Shown: positions 1-8,434 of the stretch, piece by piece
Layout of the letters: each line of letters opens with the position of its first letter
Numbering within the stretch: position 1 is the first letter of the stretch
Source of the DNA: JALOLV01 sp046295175
Lineage (GTDB): Bacteria > Bacteroidota > Bacteroidia > Cytophagales > Spirosomataceae
Direction: 5' to 3'
DNA length: 64,000 nt
NCBI GenBank assembly: GCA_046295175.1
Contig: JBKBNY010000001.1
Coordinates: 558,001 to 622,000 of the forward strand
Notes under the pieces: model-generated
What the model saw: only the letters and a program-made list of their open reading frames with translations
What the model was told of the DNA's origin: nothing
Databases searched by the model: none
Translations under genes and position numbers: made by a program

Positions 1-150
1 AGTAATATTTTCGGCGGCTTTTAGGTCGTTTACGACTACTTTCGATACCGAAATCAAGTCTTGTTTTAGTTGGGTCAAATCATCGGGAAAGTTCTGGATA
101 AACACCTCGCTTCCTTCTTTGAGGTTCATTTTTTTGAGGATAGGGTTCAT
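1..150 (-). CDS. Partial unknown protein (N-terminal 50 codons)
   Basis: The first 50 codons of a gene that runs off the left edge on the minus strand. It opens MNPILKKMNLKEG; the second Met (codon 8) is an alternative start. The visible part is soluble and mixed-charge with no signal peptide, and includes EVFIQNFPDDL. The start lies 35 nt downstream of the mtgA stop on the same strand, so it may be co-transcribed with mtgA. The family is not recognised from this fragment. It is called coding because the frame is open to the edge and the amino-acid composition looks normal. Confidence 0.55.
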   Translation of the reverse strand, partial: MNPILKKMNLKEGSEVFIQNFPDDLTQLKQDLISVSKVVVNDLKAAENIT

Positions 151-185
151 TTTAGATATTTTCTTGAACGAGTTGAAAACTACAT

Positions 186-917
186 TTACAAATCTCCAAT
201 ATATTTTACACCACCCAAAGCCCGCATCTGACGGGTAATCTGCAACGTGCGGCGATTTACGTACGGCCCAGGTTTGGCGATTGACCACTTGCGAGGACTT
301 GGTAACACGGCTGCGATTCGGGCGGCTTCGGTTCTGGCCAAATTCTTAGCCGATTTACCATAATACCTTTTAGACGCTTCTTCTACCCCAAAAGTCATGT
401 TTCCCATCTCGGCAACGTTGAGATAAACCTCTAAAATACGTTCTTTGCCCCAGATTAATTCTATCAAAAAAGTAAAATAAACCTCCAGTGCTTTTCTAAC
501 GTAATTCCTTGATTGCCAAAGAAATACATTTTTGGCAACTTGCTGAGAGATAGTACTCGCTCCTCTAATTTTTTTACCTTTTAAATTGCGGCTAAAGGCA
601 TTTCCCATTGCTTCAAAATCAAATCCCCAGTGAGTCGGAAAAAGTTGGTCTTCGGCTGCTACAACGGCAAGCCCCGCCTCTTTCGACATTTCGTCATAAG
701 ATACCCAATCATAGTGAATCTCGCTATCTTTGCCGTCGGCGATGGCCTCCATTTTTCGAGCAATCATCGTAGATGTAACGGGTATCGGCACCCATTTGTA
801 GATAATAACGAGCGAAATCGAAATGATAAAAAAGTAAATCGTGATTTTAAGCAGCCAATACTTAATTCGAGTCCAGATACTTGGGTTTTCAGTGGTTGGT
901 TTGGGAATAAATCGCAT
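186..917 (-). CDS. mtgA: Monofunctional biosynthetic peptidoglycan transglycosylase
   Basis: Polymerises lipid II into glycan strands at the outer face of the inner membrane. The 243-residue protein has a short cytoplasmic N-terminus, one membrane anchor at about residues 21-41 and a single GT51 domain. GT51 landmarks are visible: EDQLFPTHWGFD with the catalytic Glu at residue 89, GASTISQQVAKN at 119-130, and KERILEVYLNVAEMG further on. There is no transpeptidase domain, and the length fits MtgA rather than a bifunctional PBP. A partial unknown gene follows 35 nt downstream. Confidence 0.93.
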   Translation of the reverse strand: MRFIPKPTTENPSIWTRIKYWLLKITIYFFIISISLVIIYKWVPIPVTSTMIARKMEAIADGKDSEIHYDWVSYDEMSKEAGLAVVAAEDQLFPTHWGFDFEAMGNAFSRNLKGKKIRGASTISQQVAKNVFLWQSRNYVRKALEVYFTFLIELIWGKERILEVYLNVAEMGNMTFGVEEASKRYYGKSAKNLARTEAARIAAVLPSPRKWSIAKPGPYVNRRTLQITRQMRALGGVKYIGDL

Positions 918-1017
918 TCGGATTTTAATTAATGAATAGTGAATTGCGAATGATTTAATAATTTACAAATTAACTAAGAAACAGTCTATACTCAAAACTT
1001 TCAAACTCATTATGTTA

Positions 1018-1911
1018 TCAAACTTCCCATTGCCCTTTGGCTACAAATTTAACTTTGCCACCCACCTGCAATTTGTAAGTTTCGGATTCGTCAATTTCTC
1101 CTCTGATTTTTATCAACGATGGGCGTAGCATCTCGTAACCTTGCTCGACCGAACCCGTTTTAATATCGGTATTCTTCAGTAAATAAGCCATCAAACACGA
1201 ATTGGCACTACCTGTGGCAGCATCTTCACGGATTTGCCCGTTTTCGTAACAGAACATCCGAGCATGAAAATTGTTTTCGGGATGCGTGGTTTCTTTGGTA
1301 AATGCAAAAAACGCAACGGTCAATCCGTCTTCCGAATTATCTTTATGTAATCTGTTTTTTTTCAACCAATTAAGCACTTCTTCATTCTCAAAATGAATAC
1401 TTTCTACGGCTTCGATGTTTTTCATCGGTACAATCAAATACGGAAGACCAGTCGAGACAATTTCAATCGGTAAATCACCATCGAGCATATCGGGAGCTAA
1501 ATCAAACAAATAACCGACTTCGTCGGGTGTAAAAGTTCGTCCAAAAGTAGGATTCGATACTTCGAGCCAAAGCGTTTCACCTTGCTGCTCAACGGGTACT
1601 TGTCCGATTTGCAAATTCAATACAACTTTCTCGTTATCAGAGCCTTGCAGATGACTCTTAATAACATGGGCTGTTCCGAGTGTGGGGTGTCCGGCAAACG
1701 GAACTTCGTACTCGGGCGTGAAAATCCTTACATCAAATCCGCCATTTTGTTGTTTGTCCGAAACCACAAAAGTAGATTCCTGAAAATTGATTTCACGGGT
1801 TATTTGGAGCATTTGCTCGCTGCTGAGATGCTCGGCATTACAAAAAACAGCTAATTGATTACCCTCGTATTTGTTTTCGGCAAAGACATCGACTATGTAA
1901 AAATCTATCAT
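1018..1911 (-). CDS. PhzF family isomerase
   Basis: A 297-residue PhzF-like protein, a cofactor-free diaminopimelate-epimerase-fold isomerase. Family marks are GNQLAVF near residue 18, the catalytic Glu (E45) in NFQESTFV, GHPTLGTAH, and the C-terminal EDAATGSANSCLMAYLL. Length is normal for the family. No phenazine genes are nearby, so this is one of the many stand-alone PhzF paralogues with unassigned substrate. It reads away from mtgA's upstream region with about 100 nt between them, so it is probably monocistronic. Confidence 0.9.
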   Translation of the reverse strand: MIDFYIVDVFAENKYEGNQLAVFCNAEHLSSEQMLQITREINFQESTFVVSDKQQNGGFDVRIFTPEYEVPFAGHPTLGTAHVIKSHLQGSDNEKVVLNLQIGQVPVEQQGETLWLEVSNPTFGRTFTPDEVGYLFDLAPDMLDGDLPIEIVSTGLPYLIVPMKNIEAVESIHFENEEVLNWLKKNRLHKDNSEDGLTVAFFAFTKETTHPENNFHARMFCYENGQIREDAATGSANSCLMAYLLKNTDIKTGSVEQGYEMLRPSLIKIRGEIDESETYKLQVGGKVKFVAKGQWEV

Positions 1912-2072
1912 TTTTTTGAATTGGTCTATTTTATGTTATAACGCTGATTTTTATAATAAATACGATTTTTGGGGTATTTATCTTAATAAATCATAAAAAT
2001 CCGCACAATCGGTGTTCTATTTCTTGAATGTAAAACTAATTTTGTACGCCATCAAAATTCAAACGTAAAATT

Positions 2073-2831
2073 ATGCAAATTGATTTAAGCGGAAAAAATA
2101 TATTAGTTACTGGTGCATCCAACGGCATCGGTAAAGCCATAGCAACGCAGTTATCGGCTTCGGGTGCAAGAGTGGCGATTCATTACAACAGCAACCGAGC
2201 CAATGCCGAAAAAATGGCAATCGAGCTAAACAACGGAGCGATGGTTTTTGGAGCAGATTTAGCCAAAGAAAAAGATTGTTTTCGGTTATTTGATGACGTA
2301 AAAACGGCTTTCGGAAGAATAGACGCGATTGTTAATAACGCAGGAATTTTTAAGGGGCATCCTGTGCAAACGGATAACGAAAACTGGTTGAATATTTGGA
2401 AACAAACGATGGATATTAACCTAACTTCAGCCGCGATTTTGACCAAATTAGCCATTAATCATTTTACCGAAAATGGTGGCGGAAGGCTGATTTACATTGC
2501 TTCGAGAGCAGCATTTAGGGGCGAAACCGAAGACTACTTGGCTTATGCGGCATCGAAGGGTGGTATGGTTTCGTTGGCTCGTTCGGTGGCAAGGTCGTTT
2601 GGTAAACAGAACATCAAAGCATTTACAATTGCCCCGGGATTTACTCGTACCGAAATGGCCGAAAGTTTTATCAGAGAATACGGCGAAGGAGCTATTTTGA
2701 AAGAATTATCGTTGCAAAAACTGACCGAACCGACGGATATTTCGCCGATTGTAACGCTCATGTGTAGCGGATTGCTCGACCACGCCACTGGCACAACCGT
2801 TGATATAAATGCGGGGAGTTATATGAGGTAA
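2073..2831 (+). CDS. SDR family oxidoreductase
   Basis: A classical short-chain dehydrogenase of 252 residues. The Rossmann glycine motif TGASNGIG lies at residues 13-20, NNAG at 88-91, and the catalytic set is Ser144, Tyr158 and Lys162 (YAASK). FabG-like in size, but the neighbours give no pathway, so substrate is unassigned. A TAATTTTG at 2037-2044 matches a Bacteroidota -7 element about 28 nt before the start, though no good -33 was seen. The gene ends just before a strong hairpin at 2851. Confidence 0.9.
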   Translation: MQIDLSGKNILVTGASNGIGKAIATQLSASGARVAIHYNSNRANAEKMAIELNNGAMVFGADLAKEKDCFRLFDDVKTAFGRIDAIVNNAGIFKGHPVQTDNENWLNIWKQTMDINLTSAAILTKLAINHFTENGGGRLIYIASRAAFRGETEDYLAYAASKGGMVSLARSVARSFGKQNIKAFTIAPGFTRTEMAESFIREYGEGAILKELSLQKLTEPTDISPIVTLMCSGLLDHATGTTVDINAGSYMR

Positions 2832-2850
2832 TTTTAACTCTATAACTTTC

Positions 2851-2883
2851 AAACCTCCAAGGTCTTCGAGACCTTGGAGGTTT
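2851..2883. terminator. Bidirectional hairpin terminator (AACCTCC family)
   Basis: A perfect 15-bp stem (AAACCTCCAAGGTCT pairing with its complement) with loop TCG, followed on the plus strand by TTATTTTTAT. It lies between convergent genes, the SDR (+) and the DUF5995 gene (-). The arm sequence recurs in hairpins at 12947 and 13593, so it belongs to a dispersed palindromic repeat family. Confidence 0.8.
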
Positions 2884-2887
2884 ATTT

Positions 2888-3628
2888 TTATCCTAAAATC
2901 TTGATTTTTTGGCTGACATTACCGCTTTCTCCCATCCTAACTACCCACAAGGCACTGCTCAAAAGCCAACCCGGATCGATAACTCTATCAGCGATTTGAG
3001 CGACTCTTTTATCCATTTTTTCGATATAAACTGCTTTTTGGGCAGCGTTCATCGGAGCAAGTGCCAGTGCAGATGCCCAAGAGAATGTCCGAGCCGTCGA
3101 AATACTGAAATTAATGATTCCTTCGTCTTGGGTTTTGAGGGCATCATCCATCAGCCTGAATGGCAGCCAAATTTCGGCCAATTTATCTTGCACTTTTTCG
3201 GTCAATTCACCAATGATTGCGTTGATTTTATTGAAGTCATTCTGAAGTCCGAAAATCTTTTCGTTTGGGGCAGTTTCGGCGGCGGCAATCGCCAAATCGA
3301 GGTTTATGTGGGCATTGATTCCCAAAATCAAATGCTGGATTAAAGCAATATTACCGTTTTTTGTGGCATCAAAGGCTTTTTTCCAAGCAGTCGTCGTTTT
3401 CTGTCCTTTTTGGTACGCATCAAAGGCATCAATATATCGTTGGGCAAATCGAATATCCAATTCTTCCATCCGTTTAGAATCTTCAAACTGAGCATTTGCC
3501 ATACCGTTTTTTACGGCGATGGTCATGGCTCGATAAAGCGATGCAAAATAACCCATCGGCGACTGCTTCTGCTCGGCCCAAGCCACAATTTCGGTTAGGC
3601 GATTGATGACTTCATCTATGGTTTTCAT
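2888..3628 (-). CDS. DUF5995 family protein
   Basis: A 246-residue soluble, helix-rich protein. It matches DUF5995 in the block HLILGINAHINLDLAIAAAE and in the N-terminal region around YFASLYRAMT. His and Asp/Asn residues in the HINLDL block could be functional, but the family's role is unknown. There is no signal peptide. It is convergent with the upstream SDR gene and shares its terminator; no operon partner is visible. Confidence 0.75.
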   Translation of the reverse strand: MKTIDEVINRLTEIVAWAEQKQSPMGYFASLYRAMTIAVKNGMANAQFEDSKRMEELDIRFAQRYIDAFDAYQKGQKTTTAWKKAFDATKNGNIALIQHLILGINAHINLDLAIAAAETAPNEKIFGLQNDFNKINAIIGELTEKVQDKLAEIWLPFRLMDDALKTQDEGIINFSISTARTFSWASALALAPMNAAQKAVYIEKMDKRVAQIADRVIDPGWLLSSALWVVRMGESGNVSQKIKILG

Positions 3629-3817
3629 GGGGTAAAAATTTTAGGTTTCGGGTTTTAGGTTTATAGTAAATTTATTTACAATATCTGATAAATTAACCAC
3701 ACAAACAAGTTCACAAATCCACTCATTTCAGGTATTTATCGCCAAGTATTATTTTTTTAGAAACTAATTGTAGATATTTGAATCTCTGGATAATTCAACC
3801 TAAATCAAATTTCAAAA

Positions 3818-4582
3818 ATGAAAAACCTCTTTTCCAAAATCACTACTTTGGTGGTTTTTGTTTTCACGATTTCGAATGGGGCTTTTGCTCAGCAATTCAA
3901 TGTTTTATTATTTACCAAAACCGATGGTTTTCACCACGAATCTATCAACGAAGGCGTAGATGCCATCAGATTATTGGCAAAACGACACGAATTCGGCTTA
4001 GATTGGCAAGAAAATGCCTCTGTTTTCAACGACAAAGCTCTCGAAAAATACAGTGCTATTATCTTTTTAAGTACAACGGGCAATATCTTAAACGACGAAC
4101 AACAAGCCGCTTTTGAGAAATTTATCAAGTCGGGCAAAGGTTTTGTGGGTATTCATGCGGCCTCCGATACCGAATATGAATGGGCTTGGTACACCAAAAT
4201 GGTAGGTATGATGTTTAAGATTCACCCAAGAAACCAAACGGCATATCTAAAAGTAGAGGATAGCAATTTTCCTGGTATGGAGCGTTTTCCAAAAAGATTT
4301 TTGTGGACTGACGAATGGTACGAATTTGGCGAACGAAAAGCGGATGATTTAAAAATTTTGGTTTCGGTAGATGAAAAATCATACAATCCAAACGCCAAAT
4401 GGGGTAATAATGAAGGTAAAGGCATGGGAGCTATGCACCCGATTTCGTGGTACCATAACTACGATGGCGGACGTGCCTTCTACACTGCATTGGGGCATAT
4501 CCCGTTGACGTACTCAGACCAAACTTTCTTAGACCATATCTACGGTGGAATTTACTGGGCTGCCACTGGCAAAGGACTTTGA
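3818..4582 (+). CDS. Exported ThuA domain protein
   Basis: A 254-residue protein with a signal peptide (about residues 1-24, ending GAFAQQ) and a ThuA/trehalose-utilisation-like domain, a class I glutamine-amidotransferase-like fold common in Bacteroidota exoenzymes. Typical blocks are LLFTKTDGFHHESI, FVGIHAASDTEYEW, HPISWYHNYDGGRAFYTALGH and the C-terminal GGIYWAATG. It probably acts on carbohydrate or a sugar derivative in the periplasm; the substrate is not inferable. It is monocistronic, with a palindrome at 4612-4647 downstream. Confidence 0.88.
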   Translation: MKNLFSKITTLVVFVFTISNGAFAQQFNVLLFTKTDGFHHESINEGVDAIRLLAKRHEFGLDWQENASVFNDKALEKYSAIIFLSTTGNILNDEQQAAFEKFIKSGKGFVGIHAASDTEYEWAWYTKMVGMMFKIHPRNQTAYLKVEDSNFPGMERFPKRFLWTDEWYEFGERKADDLKILVSVDEKSYNPNAKWGNNEGKGMGAMHPISWYHNYDGGRAFYTALGHIPLTYSDQTFLDHIYGGIYWAATGKGL

Positions 4583-4611
4583 GAAGTTTATGATTTTGAA
4601 ATTTAAGTGAA

Positions 4612-4647
4612 TATGGCAGGTCTTGATTTTTTATGAGGCCTGCCATA
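4612..4647 (+). terminator. Hairpin after the ThuA gene
   Basis: Perfect 9-bp inverted arms, TATGGCAGG and CCTGCCATA, enclose an 18-nt T-rich loop, 30 nt after the ThuA stop. There is no T-tract on the plus side, so termination efficiency is uncertain. Confidence 0.5.
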
Positions 4648-4651
4648 AGTT

Positions 4652-4745
4652 GTTAATTGAAAATAGTTAATTTAAATCCATAATTATCTGATTATCAGCA
4701 CTATATTAACGATTAACCATTAACCATTAACGAATAACATAAACT
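4652..4745. repeat. GTTAAT dispersed inverted repeat, copy 1
   Basis: An AT-rich imperfect palindrome: GTTAATTGAAAATAGTTAATT at the left, ATAATTATCTGATTATCAGC in the middle, and ATTAACGATTAACC with repeated CATTAAC at the right, ending TAACATAAACTAA. A clearly related copy lies at 35079-35212 and a degenerate one at 51017. It fills most of the spacer between two convergent genes and has no coding potential. Confidence 0.65.
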
Positions 4746-4759
4746 AATTTATTATTAAC

Positions 4760-6094
4760 TTAATCTACATTTTTCCGCACTGCCGATACCTTCACAAATC
4801 GGATTCCGAAAAGCATAAAAACTGCAAGGCAAACAAACGTTGCTGCAAAGAAAATCAGGCTCAAAAACAGATTGTAGTAGATAATCGCACCCATACAAAC
4901 CACCGAAAGAGCCAAAGCAATTATCGGGAAATATGGATAAAACGGTGCTTTGTAGGGTCTTTCGAGTTTGGGTTCTTTCTTTCTCAGAATCAATAGACTA
5001 ATCATACTCGTAATATACATCACGATTGCCCCAAGTACCGACATAATGATGATTTTATCGGTAGTACCCGAAAAAATCGCCACAAAACCTACCAATCCAC
5101 CCACAATCAAAGCCCAATGTGGCGTACGATAACGAGTATTGATTTCGGATAAAAAATTGGGCAGATAACCACCCCGAGCCAAGGCATAGATTTGCCGAGA
5201 ATAACCGATTGTATTGCCATGAAATGAAGCAATCAGCCCAAATAATCCCAAACTTGTAAAGATTTTTGCCCAAGCATTTCCTTTGCCTAATGCCATTGAG
5301 AGGGTTTCGGGTAACGGGTGGTCTATACCGCTCAATAATCGCCAATCGCCTACACCGCCCGATAGAACCATGATTCCGATGGCGAGAAAAACCAAAGTCA
5401 AAATCGCCGAAATGTAGCCAATCGGAATCGTTTTTTGCGGATTTTTGACTTCTTCGGCAACCATCGCAACACCCTCAATCGCCACAAAAAACCACACAGC
5501 AAACGGTAATCCGGCAAAAACTCCACTGATGGTTACTTCTGAATTAGCAATAAAATTTTCGGTTTTGAACGATGGGATTATCAGCACCATAAAAACCAAG
5601 ATTTCGATAACCGAAAGGATGGTTACGACCAACGAAAAATTGGCAGATTCTCGGATTCCGAAAAGGTTAATCGTAATAAAAACCGCATACGCCAAAATCG
5701 CCGTCGTGAGTATCGGAATCTCTGGATTCAGAAAATGAGTATAACTCCCCAAAGCCATCGCAATGGCTGGCGGAGCCAAAACAAAATCTACAAGCGTAGC
5801 AAAACCCGCAATAAAACCACCGATAGGCCCCATTGCCCTAAAAGCATACGCAAACGGGCCACCCGCATCGGGAATCGAAGTAGTAAGCTCGGTATATGAA
5901 AAAATAAACGTAACGTACAAAACCGTAACCAACAATACCGCAATCAGAAATCCTACCGTTCCAGAGGCCTCCCAACCGTAGTTCCAACCAAAATATTCGC
6001 CAGAAATCACCATTCCAACCGCAATCGACCACAATTGTAGTGGTCCTAAAACTCGTTTTAATTGGTGCTTGTCGTCAATCGGTATTTCTGTCAT
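4760..6094 (-). CDS. eat: Ethanolamine-type amino acid permease (APC superfamily)
   Basis: A 444-residue inner-membrane transporter with about 12 hydrophobic helices. The N-terminus QLWSIAVGMVISGEYFGWNYGWEASG and the PDAGGPFAYAFRAMGPIGGF block fit the ethanolamine permease branch of the APC superfamily. The conserved FFVAIEGVAMVAEEVKNP region is present. No ethanolamine ammonia-lyase genes are in view, so the exact substrate (ethanolamine or a small amino acid) is inferred from resemblance only. It is divergent from waaA, with an 82-97 nt shared spacer. Confidence 0.85.
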   Translation of the reverse strand: MTEIPIDDKHQLKRVLGPLQLWSIAVGMVISGEYFGWNYGWEASGTVGFLIAVLLVTVLYVTFIFSYTELTTSIPDAGGPFAYAFRAMGPIGGFIAGFATLVDFVLAPPAIAMALGSYTHFLNPEIPILTTAILAYAVFITINLFGIRESANFSLVVTILSVIEILVFMVLIIPSFKTENFIANSEVTISGVFAGLPFAVWFFVAIEGVAMVAEEVKNPQKTIPIGYISAILTLVFLAIGIMVLSGGVGDWRLLSGIDHPLPETLSMALGKGNAWAKIFTSLGLFGLIASFHGNTIGYSRQIYALARGGYLPNFLSEINTRYRTPHWALIVGGLVGFVAIFSGTTDKIIIMSVLGAIVMYITSMISLLILRKKEPKLERPYKAPFYPYFPIIALALSVVCMGAIIYYNLFLSLIFFAATFVCLAVFMLFGIRFVKVSAVRKNVD

Positions 6095-6191
6095 TCGATA
6101 ATAGTTTTTTCATATAAAAAGCCCACGAAATTAACTAAACTGAGGATAATTTGTAGCAATTACCTAATTTTGTTTCTTGAATTTCATAAAA

Positions 6192-7484
6192 ATGCACTTA
6201 TTATATAATCTGGGAATATCTCTATATACCTTCGCCATTAAGACGATTGCTATATTCAACAAAAAAGCCAAACTGTGGGTTGAGGGGCGAAAGGTCAACT
6301 ACGAATTATTATTTACAAATAAAAAATCTCTAAACTCAAAGCTGGCGTGGTTTCATTGTGCCTCTTTGGGCGAATTTGAGCAAGGCCGACCCGTTATTGA
6401 GCGTTTCCGAGCCGAATTCCCTGATTATCAGATTCTACTGACATTCTTTTCGCCATCAGGATATGAGGTTCGTAAGAATTATGCAGGAGCAGATTACATC
6501 GTTTACCTACCCGCCGATACGGCTCAAAACGCCCGAAAGTTTATCGAAACATTCAAGCCAGACATTGTATTTTTTGTAAAATATGAGTTCTGGAGAAATT
6601 ATCTCGAAGAACTCCACCGCCGACAGATTCCTACCATTTTGTTTTCGGCAATTTTTAGAGAGAATCAAGTCTTTTTTAAATGGTACGGCGGATTTTTCAG
6701 ACAGACAGTTTCGATGCTGAGTCATATTTTAGTTCAGAACAACAAATCGGCAAAACTACTTCAATCCATTGATTATCAAAACATTACAATCGCTGGCGAT
6801 ACACGATTCGACCGTGTAAAACAAATCGCTGATGCCCGAAAGAATATAGAAATCGCCGAAAGATTCAAAAATAATCAAGAGGTTTTTATCGTCGGCTCGG
6901 CTTGGGATTCTGATATGCAGGTTTTGATTCCGTTTATGAATCACCATTACCTCAACCTAAATCCCTCTCCTGTGGAGAGGGATTTTCCATTTTCTCTAAA
7001 AAACAAACATATTAGGTTCATCATTGCCCCGCACGAGATTCACCATGATGAAATCGAAAGTTGGAGAAAGCAGATTCAAGCAAAATCTATTCGTTTTTCG
7101 GAGGTAAAAGATACTACTCAACTCACTGATTATCAAGTACTAATCATTGATAATATCGGAATGCTCTCGTCTCTGTATCAATATGCCGAATACGCCTACA
7201 TCGGTGGTTCGTTTGGCAAGGGACTGCACAACATCCTCGAAGCCGCTACTTTTGGTTTGCCACTGTTTTTTGGCGATAAAGCCTATCATAAATTTCAAGA
7301 AGCCAATGATTTATTAGCACTTGGCGGAGCATTTGCCATAAGCAATACGACAGATTTGAAGCATAGATTTGATACCGTAAAATCAAACCAACCTACTTTT
7401 GGTTTGATTTGTAAAAATTATGTTTTGGAGCATATTGGAGCTACCGAACAAGTGATTGATATTTCTAAGAAATTTATTTTATAA
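6192..7484 (+). CDS. waaA: 3-deoxy-D-manno-octulosonic acid (Kdo) transferase
   Basis: Adds Kdo to lipid IVA at the inner membrane, an essential LPS core step. The start used is ATG 6192; an in-frame TTG at 6177 is possible but less likely. The N-terminal membrane helix precedes a GT30 fold: FHCASLGEFEQG with the catalytic-base Glu near residue 61, FFVKYEFWRNYLEEL, and the C-terminal YIGGSFGKGLHNILEAATFG. Residues about 251-272 (LNLNPSPVERDFPFS) are extra relative to what I expect for the family, and their DNA contains a perfect 12-bp palindrome of an intergenic repeat type (see findings). A TAATTTTG at 6165 may be the -7 element. Confidence 0.92.
   Translation: MHLLYNLGISLYTFAIKTIAIFNKKAKLWVEGRKVNYELLFTNKKSLNSKLAWFHCASLGEFEQGRPVIERFRAEFPDYQILLTFFSPSGYEVRKNYAGADYIVYLPADTAQNARKFIETFKPDIVFFVKYEFWRNYLEELHRRQIPTILFSAIFRENQVFFKWYGGFFRQTVSMLSHILVQNNKSAKLLQSIDYQNITIAGDTRFDRVKQIADARKNIEIAERFKNNQEVFIVGSAWDSDMQVLIPFMNHHYLNLNPSPVERDFPFSLKNKHIRFIIAPHEIHHDEIESWRKQIQAKSIRFSEVKDTTQLTDYQVLIIDNIGMLSSLYQYAEYAYIGGSFGKGLHNILEAATFGLPLFFGDKAYHKFQEANDLLALGGAFAISNTTDLKHRFDTVKSNQPTFGLICKNYVLEHIGATEQVIDISKKFIL
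6959..6985. repeat. Palindromic repeat inside waaA
   Basis: The perfect inverted repeat AAATCCCTCTCC / GGAGAGGGATTT with loop TGT lies in frame inside waaA. The preceding CCTCAACCT and the arms resemble the intergenic palindrome at 22543-22574 (CCTCACCCT, then AAATCTCC...GGAGAGGGA), which supports a shared repeat family. Confidence 0.7.
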
Positions 7485-7628
7485 ATCTGACTATACCAAA
7501 TAGTAATATTCTAATAAAATTCCATATTAATTGATATTTTTCTTGTATTATTCAACTATTTATTCCAAATTTTCGTTATAATTTTAATCAGGAATAAATA
7601 GTATTATTTTAATAAATCAAGAGAAGTT

Positions 7629-7778
7629 ATGAAAGCACTATTGAAAAATCTCGGATTAGAAGGAATCCTTCGTATAAATAACAAAACATTGGGTTGGATT
7701 GAACCAGCAGAACGCCGCAGAGGCTTTGGGCTAACAAACGAAGAAATCATGAAAGATTTGACATTTGGGGTGAGATAA
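7629..7778 (+). CDS. Small protein of unknown function (49 aa)
   Basis: An open frame of 49 codons with ATG start and TAA stop, reading MKALLKNLGLEG to LTNEEIMKDLTFGVR. It is basic and charged, and the composition looks like a real soluble protein rather than random translation. A purine-rich AAGAGAAG precedes the ATG. It lies between waaA and the promoter of the Doc-type toxin-antitoxin pair, on the same strand. No family is recognised. The Doc promoter starts only 11 nt after its stop, so it is a separate unit. Confidence 0.5.
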   Translation: MKALLKNLGLEGILRINNKTLGWIEPAERRRGFGLTNEEIMKDLTFGVR

Positions 7779-7788
7779 TCGCCCCTTT

Positions 7789-7818
7789 TTTGTTTAAATC
7801 AATTATTGTTTATCTTTG
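7789..7818 (+). promoter_or_regulatory. Bacteroidota-type promoter of the antitoxin-toxin pair
   Basis: TTTG at 7789-7792, an 18-nt spacer, then TATCTTTG at 7811-7818. This is an excellent fit to the -33 TTTG / -7 TAnnTTTG consensus of Bacteroidota primary sigma factor. Transcription would start near 7825, which favours the ATG at 7839 as the antitoxin start over a TTG at 7806 that lies inside the promoter. Confidence 0.75.
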
Positions 7819-7838
7819 GTCTATTAAATGATAGAGTT

Positions 7839-8027
7839 ATGACAAATGTTGTGGATAAGGAATTGGTCAAACAAGCACTCAAAGAATTGATAATTGAGGA
7901 TTCGGATTACTTCAAAAAAATTATTAAAGAATTAATATCCGAAGCAAATAATGAAGATGAAGAACTTGAATTTTTAATCAAAAAGAATTTTAAACGATTT
8001 GATGAAACCTTCAAGGCTCTTGCATAA
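7839..8027 (+). CDS. Putative antitoxin partner of Doc
   Basis: A 62-residue acidic, helical protein (MTNVVDKELVKQALKELIIE to FDETFKALA). The C-terminal K-x-F-x-x-[FY]D-E-TFKALA pattern is familiar from small antitoxins encoded before Doc/Fic-type toxins. Its stop codon overlaps the toxin ATG by one base (TAATG), so translation is coupled. The ATG at 7839 is chosen because an upstream TTG start falls within the promoter. DNA binding is not evident from the sequence. Confidence 0.7.
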   Translation: MTNVVDKELVKQALKELIIEDSDYFKKIIKELISEANNEDEELEFLIKKNFKRFDETFKALA

Positions 8028-8434
8028 TGAGATTTCTTACTAAAAGCCAAATCATACGGCTCAATAAAGCTACTGTTGACGAACACGGTGGAAACTTCAT
8101 GCCGCCTTCAAACTTCCTGCACGAAGAAAACTTAGATTATCTAATTGAAATTGTACAAGCAGAGATGTTTGGTGAGCCACTTTACCCGAGTATTACGGAT
8201 AAAGCGGCAGTTTATTGCTACAATATTATTTGTAATCACATTTTTACAGATGGCAACAAAAGGACTGGTTTGGCATCTGCATTGATATTTTTAAACCTAA
8301 ATGGGTTTGATATTGCCAATAATATTGATAATCAAACTCTTACTAACTTCATTATAAAAGTAGCTTCTGGCGAGTCTTCGTTAGAAGAATGCCGAGAATG
8401 GTTTAGCCAAAATAGTGTTGTTATTACTTCTTAG
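8027..8434 (+). CDS. doc: Death-on-curing (Doc) family toxin
   Basis: A 135-residue Fic-fold protein. The core motif HIFTDGNKRTGL at residues 71-82 matches the Doc form HxFx[DN][AG]NKR; phage P1 Doc phosphorylates EF-Tu and blocks translation. Doc length is normal and the preceding small acidic gene is the expected antitoxin. The 3' end overlaps rnr's 3' end by 11 nt tail-to-tail. It is probably a stability or stress module acquired by transfer; activity is inferred from the family. Confidence 0.88.
   Translation: MRFLTKSQIIRLNKATVDEHGGNFMPPSNFLHEENLDYLIEIVQAEMFGEPLYPSITDKAAVYCYNIICNHIFTDGNKRTGLASALIFLNLNGFDIANNIDNQTLTNFIIKVASGESSLEECREWFSQNSVVITS

Noticed and set aside
1018..1911. Phenazine biosynthesis gene
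   Set aside because: PhzF homologues are widespread without phenazine production and no other phz genes are present.
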